Assembly (NCBI GenBank): GCA_900772575.1
Contig: CAAHEN010000116.1
Location: forward strand, 1-11,220
Reading direction: 5' to 3'
From: Bacteroidaceae bacterium
GTDB taxonomy: Bacteria > Bacteroidota > Bacteroidia > Bacteroidales > Bacteroidaceae
DNA length: 11,220 nt
Below, in pieces: positions 6,375-11,220 of this stretch. A program made the position numbers and the translations under genes. Within the stretch, counting starts at the first letter, position 1. Every line of letters begins with the position of its first letter. Below the pieces are notes generated by a model. It saw only the letters and a program-made list of their open reading frames with translations. It had not been told where the DNA came from and did not search any database.

Positions 6375-8033
6375 ATGCTGAGTAACTTACTTATCAATAA
6401 CTACGCGCTCATCGAGCACTTGGACATCGACTTCCCAGAGGGCTTCTCTGTCATCACCGGCGAGACCGGGGCAGGCAAGAGTATCATCCTCGGTGCACTG
6501 GGCCTGCTCATGGGGCAGCGGTCTGACGCCAAGGCCATCAAGGCCGGACAGAAGAAATGCTACATCGAGGCCACCTTCGATGTAGCAGCACTCGGACTCA
6601 GCGACTTCTTTGCTGACAATGACATCGATTTCGACGGCCGGGAGTGCATTGTCAGGCGGGAAGTCTCCGCCAGTGGCAAGAGCCGCGCCTTCATCAACGA
6701 TACGCCGGTACCGGTCAGTGTGCTCAAAACACTCAGCGCCGCCATCATCGACATCCATTCCCAACACCAAAACTTGCTCCTAGGACACGAGCATTTCTTG
6801 CTCGATATGCTCGACACCGTGGCCGGAAACGCTGCGCTGCATGAGCGATATGCTGCAAGTTATGCCTCTTGGCGCCAAGCCGTCAAGGCACTGGAAATAC
6901 TCAGGCGCAAATGCGAAGAGAACCGTAACAACCATGACTACCTGCTCTTTCAACACCGACAGTTGGAAGAGGCTGGCCTGCATAGCGGCGAGCAGGAAGA
7001 ACTGGAGCAGGAATCGGATATGCTGGGTCACGCCGAAGAAATCAAAGCCGCTATGTTCGAGGCCTCTACAGCGCTCTCGGAAGAAGGGGGACAGGCCATC
7101 GGCCATCTACGCCAGGCTGTACAGGCGCTCCGCGGAATTAGCAGCGTCTACCAGCCCGCTGGCGAATTGGCGGAGCGCACTGAGAGTGCCCGCATCGAGT
7201 TAGAGGATATCGCCTCTGAGCTCGAACGCGCTGAAGAACGTATCGACTTCGACCCGGCACGGCAGACCTATGTTGACGATCGTCTGGCACTCATCTATGA
7301 ATTGGAGAAGAAGCATGGCGTCGAAACCGTAGATGCACTTATTGATGTAGAAGCCGCATTGCGGAAGTCGCTTGACGAGATGGAAAACTCAGACGAAATT
7401 GTCAATGAGAAAGAGGCTGAGATTGCCCAGCTCTTTGAACGGTTGACCGCACAGGGCGAGGCACTCACCGCCTCACGTCGCCAAGCTGCCGACAAGACGG
7501 CGGAGGCGCTCAAGCAGACACTCGTATTTCTGGCCATGCCAAGCGTCAGTCTGTACTTTGACATCAAACGTCGCGATGTCCCAGATGCCTCTGGGTTCGA
7601 CAGTGTGGCTTTTCTCTTCAGTGCCAATAGGCATGTTCCCGAACAAGACGTGGCCCAGATTGCCTCTGGTGGAGAGACCGCCCGCTTGATGCTTGCCCTC
7701 AAAGCATATATCGCACGGCAACGCAACCTCCCGACCATCATCTTCGATGAGATTGACACCGGTGTATCCGGCACAGTCGCAGAAAAAATGGCGCAGGTGA
7801 TGCGGCAGATGGCAGACCACTGCCAGGTCATTTGCATCACCCATCTTCCACAGATTGCCGCACTCGGCGCACAGCATTTCCGGGTCTACAAGGCTGAAAC
7901 GGCTGAAGGCACCGCCAGCCACATTGTCCGCCTGACGACGGAGGAGCGTATCCGCGAAATCGCCAACATGCTCAGTGGCGCCGAAATGACGGAGGCTGCT
8001 ATCAACAACGCCAAAGCGCTCCTCAACCTCTGA
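6375..8033 (+). CDS. recN: DNA repair protein RecN
   Basis: RecN is an SMC-like ATPase that acts early in double-strand-break repair, holding DNA ends or sister duplexes for RecA. The 552 residues equal the usual length. The N-terminal head has Walker A GETGAGKS (29-36) and the typical opening MLSNLLINNYALIEHLDIDF. The middle, about 150-370, is rich in Glu, Arg, Leu and Ala and should form the antiparallel coiled coil. The C-terminal head has the ABC signature ASGGETARLMLALK (from A430), Walker B IIFDEIDTGVSG (D458, E459) and the His switch ITHLPQIAALG. All ATPase residues are intact. It follows porD after 54 bases with no terminator between them, so it appears to be co-transcribed rather than driven by an own SOS promoter; I see no LexA-like palindrome in the gap. 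Confidence 0.96.
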   Translation: MLSNLLINNYALIEHLDIDFPEGFSVITGETGAGKSIILGALGLLMGQRSDAKAIKAGQKKCYIEATFDVAALGLSDFFADNDIDFDGRECIVRREVSASGKSRAFINDTPVPVSVLKTLSAAIIDIHSQHQNLLLGHEHFLLDMLDTVAGNAALHERYAASYASWRQAVKALEILRRKCEENRNNHDYLLFQHRQLEEAGLHSGEQEELEQESDMLGHAEEIKAAMFEASTALSEEGGQAIGHLRQAVQALRGISSVYQPAGELAERTESARIELEDIASELERAEERIDFDPARQTYVDDRLALIYELEKKHGVETVDALIDVEAALRKSLDEMENSDEIVNEKEAEIAQLFERLTAQGEALTASRRQAADKTAEALKQTLVFLAMPSVSLYFDIKRRDVPDASGFDSVAFLFSANRHVPEQDVAQIASGGETARLMLALKAYIARQRNLPTIIFDEIDTGVSGTVAEKMAQVMRQMADHCQVICITHLPQIAALGAQHFRVYKAETAEGTASHIVRLTTEERIREIANMLSGAEMTEAAINNAKALLNL

Positions 8034-8075
8034 ACGTTGCAACAAGTATCATCCTCATATACAACTACGACACTC

Positions 8076-9815
8076 ATGCCAAAAAGCAAATTCACTATAG
8101 CTCTGATCACAGCTTTCGCCCTGAGCCCACTGGCCCAGGCCCAGATAACATCACCAAAGGACGCTTACAAGGCCATTGTCAGTGTCACCGCCTACAGTGC
8201 CGACGGTGCAAAGCTCAAGACCGGGAACGGCACTTTTATCGGTGCCGACGGTACCTGCGTCGCCAATTACACCTTGCTCAAGGGGGCTGCACGTGCGGAA
8301 GTGACTGACTTCAAAGGCAACATCTGTGCAGTCGGCCGCATTCTCGGTGCCAGCAGCAACTATGGATTGGTGAAATTCACGACGACGGGCACCAAGAAAC
8401 CGGCTTATTTCAGTATCATCGGTGAAAGTCCTTTGGTCGGCACGACGCTATCGGCATACCACTATACGACGTCCAAGAAAATAAAGCCACTGGCCAGCCT
8501 TGTTACGCAGGTGGAGGACTACGACGGCTACAAATACTATCATTTGTCCACCACGGGTATCGACTCAACTTATACTGGGGCGCCACTCCTGACACCGGAT
8601 TGCACACTGGCCGCTTTTTTCCAGCAAGCTGACGGGCAGACGGATAGCATCACTTACGCTATCGACGCCCGCTTCGCCAACGACCTGTCCATCGGAAGCA
8701 CCTCAGCTCTCAGCGCCGATTTGCGTGACATTGGCATTCCCAAAGCGCTCCCGGCTAGGGAGCAGGACGCCCTCACCTATATCTACATGCTGGGGACGGC
8801 TGACTCCATTACACGCCTGACGGCCATCAACGATTTCATCACGGCCTATCCCGACAATGCGGAAGGCTATGTCTGCCGCGCCGGTTTCTTTGCTGAGAAA
8901 AAACAATATGCATTGAGCGACAAAGACTTCCAGGCAGCTTTCGAACGAGGTGATAATGCGAAGTCGACGATGCAGACCGATGCCATCCACAACGAACGGA
9001 GCAAGGCAATCTTCCAGAAAGCGGTTTACGATACCCAGACACCCTATCCTGACTGGACACTCCAACGGGCTTACGAAGAGGCAGAGGCCGCTTATGCCAC
9101 CAAGCCGCAGCCCTATTATCTGCTACAGCAAGGCCGCTGCCTCTTTGCTGACAAGCGGTATAAGGAAGCTTACGATAAGTTTCTCCGGCTTGCCGAGGGC
9201 GGCAATCAACAACGTGATGAGGCCTCATGGTCTGCTCTTGCGCAGGCTGAGTCTTGGTTCTATGCAGCGCGTTCCTGCGAACTTTCCGGCGGTGACAGCT
9301 TGCTTGTCATCGCCCTCATCGACAGCTGTGTGGCGAAATGTCCGCGTCCGCTTACTACGGCAACGGCCCAATATGTGCTCGAACGTGCCCAGCGCTTGCA
9401 ACGTGCCGGACTGGCCCGGCGTGCCGTGCTCGACTACAATACCTATGAGGAGACAGTCGGGACGCTCAACCTCAGTTCCCAGTTTTTCTATATTCGTGAA
9501 CAGGCTGAATTGGAATGCCGCATGTATCAGCAAGCGCTTGACGATATTCGGACGGCGATAGCACGCGCACCGAGTGAATCGGCCTACCGCATCGAGGAGG
9601 CCATCGTCTTGCTGCGTGCGGGCCTGTTCAAGGAGGCGGTCAGCCTCTGCAACCAGTTGCTCAAAACCTATCTGCCTGAGTCTGCCGACGTCTATAAAAT
9701 CTTGGGTATCGCCCAAGGTGAACTCGGACTGAAAGCAGCGGCCCGCCAAGCGCTGACCAAGGCAAAAGCCCTTGGTGACGCCACCGCAGACACTTACCTG
9801 CAACGCTATAAATGA
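8076..9815 (+). CDS. Secreted degenerate trypsin-like (S1) domain plus TPR repeat protein
   Basis: A 579-residue exported protein. The ATG at 8076 is preferred over an in-frame TTG at 8037 because it starts a good signal peptide (MPKSKFTIALITAFALSPLAQAQ). Residues about 28-205 follow the fold pattern of trypsin/HtrA-like proteases: GNGTFIGADGTCVANYTLLKG (50-70), GASSNYGLVKF (91-101) and TYTGAPLL (165-172). All three triad positions appear substituted: Thr66 for His, Asn95 for Asp and Thr167 for Ser, so it should have no peptidase activity. The remainder, about 230-579, is helical with tetratricopeptide-like repeats (for example YNTYEE and the AYRIEEAIVLLRAGLFKEA stretch), suited to protein binding in the periplasm. 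I recall similar proteins in other Bacteroidales with the same loss, so it is probably a conserved pseudoprotease scaffold. Its partner is unknown. It follows recN by 42 bases. Confidence 0.75.
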   Translation: MPKSKFTIALITAFALSPLAQAQITSPKDAYKAIVSVTAYSADGAKLKTGNGTFIGADGTCVANYTLLKGAARAEVTDFKGNICAVGRILGASSNYGLVKFTTTGTKKPAYFSIIGESPLVGTTLSAYHYTTSKKIKPLASLVTQVEDYDGYKYYHLSTTGIDSTYTGAPLLTPDCTLAAFFQQADGQTDSITYAIDARFANDLSIGSTSALSADLRDIGIPKALPAREQDALTYIYMLGTADSITRLTAINDFITAYPDNAEGYVCRAGFFAEKKQYALSDKDFQAAFERGDNAKSTMQTDAIHNERSKAIFQKAVYDTQTPYPDWTLQRAYEEAEAAYATKPQPYYLLQQGRCLFADKRYKEAYDKFLRLAEGGNQQRDEASWSALAQAESWFYAARSCELSGGDSLLVIALIDSCVAKCPRPLTTATAQYVLERAQRLQRAGLARRAVLDYNTYEETVGTLNLSSQFFYIREQAELECRMYQQALDDIRTAIARAPSESAYRIEEAIVLLRAGLFKEAVSLCNQLLKTYLPESADVYKILGIAQGELGLKAAARQALTKAKALGDATADTYLQRYK

Positions 9816-9867
9816 AAAAGGGTGGCGCCTTATTGTGTATTTCCACATTCACGCCCACACTGATGCC

Positions 9868-10917
9868 ATGAAAGAGCTCAAAGCCCTCGTGCGCCCCAAC
9901 GTGCAACTCTTGGCGCGTAAGACTGTCGGTCGCCTGTCGGTGCCCGAGCCTTCGACACCGCCAACTATATGTCTCAATCACACTGAGAATCCATTTAATG
10001 CCCCGTCTAACCGTTATCCGGCGGCGGAGGCCATTGGCCAGTTGCGGCTGGCCATTGCCAATGATCGGCGGATACGTCCAGAGGCCGTGGCCGTCACTGC
10101 GGGCACCGACACACCGGTCGACACGTTGCTGCGCACCTTCTGCATCCCGCAACGCGACAATATCATTGTGGCCGACCCGACAGATGAGGCCTATGTTCGT
10201 CTGGCTATTCTTAATGACATTGAGTACCGTCGCGTTCGGCTCAACGACGCTTTCGACATCTCAGCTTTCCAGTTCAGCAATGCTGTCAATCAGCGCACCA
10301 AGTCCATCATACTCTGCTCACCCAACTACCCGACAGGCAACTTGCTGGATCGTGAGGAACTGTTGCGCCTGGCGCGGCGCTTCGACGGACTGGTCATTGT
10401 CGACGAGCGCTATGCGGGATTCGCCAGGGCCACGTCGTTGGTCAAGGACATTCCAGACTACCCCAACCTCGTCATCGTCAGCAATATGTCTACAGCCTTC
10501 GCTTCTGCCGCACTCGAAGTGGGTTACATTATCGCGCAACCGGACATCATCCGCTATGTAGAAGCTGTGCTACAGCCGCATGCCCTGCCAACACCCGTTA
10601 TCGACGCTGCCCTGAATATGCTGACGCGCCGTCGCTACGATGTGGATAAGTGGGTCAAATGGATTCTCGATGAGCGTGAGAAGGTCATCGCAGCCCTCAA
10701 TATGCTGCCCTACTGTCGTAGGGTATACAGATCGGACGCCAATTTCATTCTTGTGGAGATGGACGGTGCCAAGTCCATCTGTCAGGAACTGGCTGCTGAC
10801 AACATCCTCGTCGAAGACTGCAGTTCCTATACCGGCTGTGCCGATTGTATCGGCATCACCATTGGCCTCAACGTCGAAAACAACGCCCTGCTCAGTCGGC
10901 TCCGCCAACGTCACTGA
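9868..10917 (+). CDS. Histidinol-phosphate aminotransferase homologue, probably inactive (pseudoenzyme)
   Basis: The fold is class I/II aminotransferase, closest to HisC: NHTENPF (37-43), RYP (49-51), AVTAGTD (75-81), SPNYPTG (151-157), VDERY (178-182), NLVIVSNMSTAFASAALEVGY (200-220), and CIGITIGLNVENNALL (327-342). Length (349) is normal and the frame is intact. However, the PLP Schiff-base lysine (LSKAF in HisC) is Thr209, encoded ACA; the phosphate-binding Arg of the LAGLRxGY motif is Glu217; the Asn before PTG is Tyr154; and the substrate-binding Arg of the LRIT motif is Gly329. Asp179 and Tyr182 are kept. Transamination should therefore be impossible. A folded, conserved but catalytically dead protein with a regulatory or structural role is likely; decay towards a pseudogene is the alternative, though the uninterrupted frame speaks against it. 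The ATG at 9868 was chosen because family similarity starts there; a longer frame would overlap the previous gene. Confidence 0.8.
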   Translation: MKELKALVRPNVQLLARKTVGRLSVPEPSTPPTICLNHTENPFNAPSNRYPAAEAIGQLRLAIANDRRIRPEAVAVTAGTDTPVDTLLRTFCIPQRDNIIVADPTDEAYVRLAILNDIEYRRVRLNDAFDISAFQFSNAVNQRTKSIILCSPNYPTGNLLDREELLRLARRFDGLVIVDERYAGFARATSLVKDIPDYPNLVIVSNMSTAFASAALEVGYIIAQPDIIRYVEAVLQPHALPTPVIDAALNMLTRRRYDVDKWVKWILDEREKVIAALNMLPYCRRVYRSDANFILVEMDGAKSICQELAADNILVEDCSSYTGCADCIGITIGLNVENNALLSRLRQRH

Positions 10918-10935
10918 CCGAAAAATCTGCCTGCT

Positions 10936-11220
10936 ATGCTTCACCGCCAAAGCCCCATCATCCTTATAGCCCTCTTTGCTGGGCTCCTGTTACTGCCCAC
11001 TGGCAGCTGCAGCAAGATAGAACTGCCCGAAGAGACGAAGAATGAAACAGGAGGAAACGCCGGAGACAACTCGGGTGAGGAGGAGAACGAGGATGACGGC
11101 GACGGCAAGCCCGAAGAGGGCAGTACGCTCAGCATCGTTGCCGCACTGAAGGCGACTCCCGAGCAGGACGTCATGCTCCAAGGTTATATTGTGGGCTATG
11201 TGGCAGGTACAGGTCTGTCC
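10936..11220 (+). CDS. Lipoprotein with acidic linker, start of a possible DUF6359 OB-fold protein (partial)
   Basis: The first 95 codons of a gene that runs off the right edge. MLHRQSPIILIALFAGLLLL is a hydrophobic signal, followed by PTGSC, a lipobox-like end with Cys25 as the lipidation site, so the protein should be anchored in a membrane, in this phylum often at the cell surface. Residues about 31-63 are a flexible linker rich in Glu, Asp, Gly and Asn. From about 66 the sequence (STLSIVAALKA, then VMLQGYIVGYVAGTG) resembles the start of the DUF6359 OB-fold domain found in Bacteroidota lipoproteins. The function is unknown and the domain call rests on few residues. It begins 18 bases after the aminotransferase-like gene and probably shares its transcript. 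Confidence 0.7.
   Translation, partial: MLHRQSPIILIALFAGLLLLPTGSCSKIELPEETKNETGGNAGDNSGEEENEDDGDGKPEEGSTLSIVAALKATPEQDVMLQGYIVGYVAGTGLS

Noticed and set aside
8037..8075. TTG start for the TPR protein 39 bases upstream
   Set aside because: It would add 13 polar residues before a well-formed signal peptide that begins at the ATG at 8076.
10639..10647. TGTGGATAA, a perfect DnaA-box-like 9-mer
   Set aside because: A single copy inside the aminotransferase-like coding sequence, with no cluster and no AT-rich unwinding region; dnaN nearby does not by itself indicate an origin in this phylum.

Overview
The window looks like a chromosomal segment of a fairly GC-rich Bacteroidales bacterium, most likely a Prevotellaceae member. 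This rests on four things: Bacteroidota-type promoters (TAnnTTTG -7 boxes), no Shine-Dalgarno sequences before the starts, a type IX secretion (T9SS) sorting tail on a protease, and the gene order dnaN - DnaQ-like exonuclease - coaBC - DUF4835/PorD - recN, which I recall as typical of the phylum. All recognised genes lie on the + strand.

Left part (1-1700): a subtilisin-family (S8) protease that keeps the oxyanion Asn, the catalytic Ser and a T9SS-type C-terminal tail, but lacks the N-terminal half that should carry the catalytic Asp and His and the signal peptide. Protease-like sequence begins at about base 77, directly after a 13-bp motif (65-77) that recurs at 1670-1682, downstream of the stop codon inside a terminator loop. 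A long palindrome (13-48) lies just upstream. This looks like a recombination-derived remnant or silent cassette, not an intact gene.

Middle gap (1701-2282): no protein gene, but much structure. There is a Bacteroidota-type promoter immediately followed by a perfect 12-bp hairpin, a 13-bp perfect inverted repeat, smaller repeats, and a promoter -7 box 47 bases before dnaN.

Right part (2283-11220): an apparent operon of eight tightly spaced genes: the DNA polymerase sliding clamp (dnaN), a DEDDh exonuclease with an ExoX-like C-terminal domain, the bifunctional coenzyme A enzyme CoaBC, a DUF4835/PorD-type secreted protein overlapping coaBC by 16 bases, the recombination ATPase RecN, a secreted degenerate trypsin-like/TPR protein, a histidinol-phosphate-aminotransferase homologue that has lost its PLP lysine and several other ligands, and the start of an acidic-linker lipoprotein. 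The first five are housekeeping genes (replication, repair, CoA synthesis, probable T9SS support). The next two are apparent pseudoenzymes, which are the most interesting proteins here. I found no complete mobile element, CRISPR array, tRNA or rRNA.
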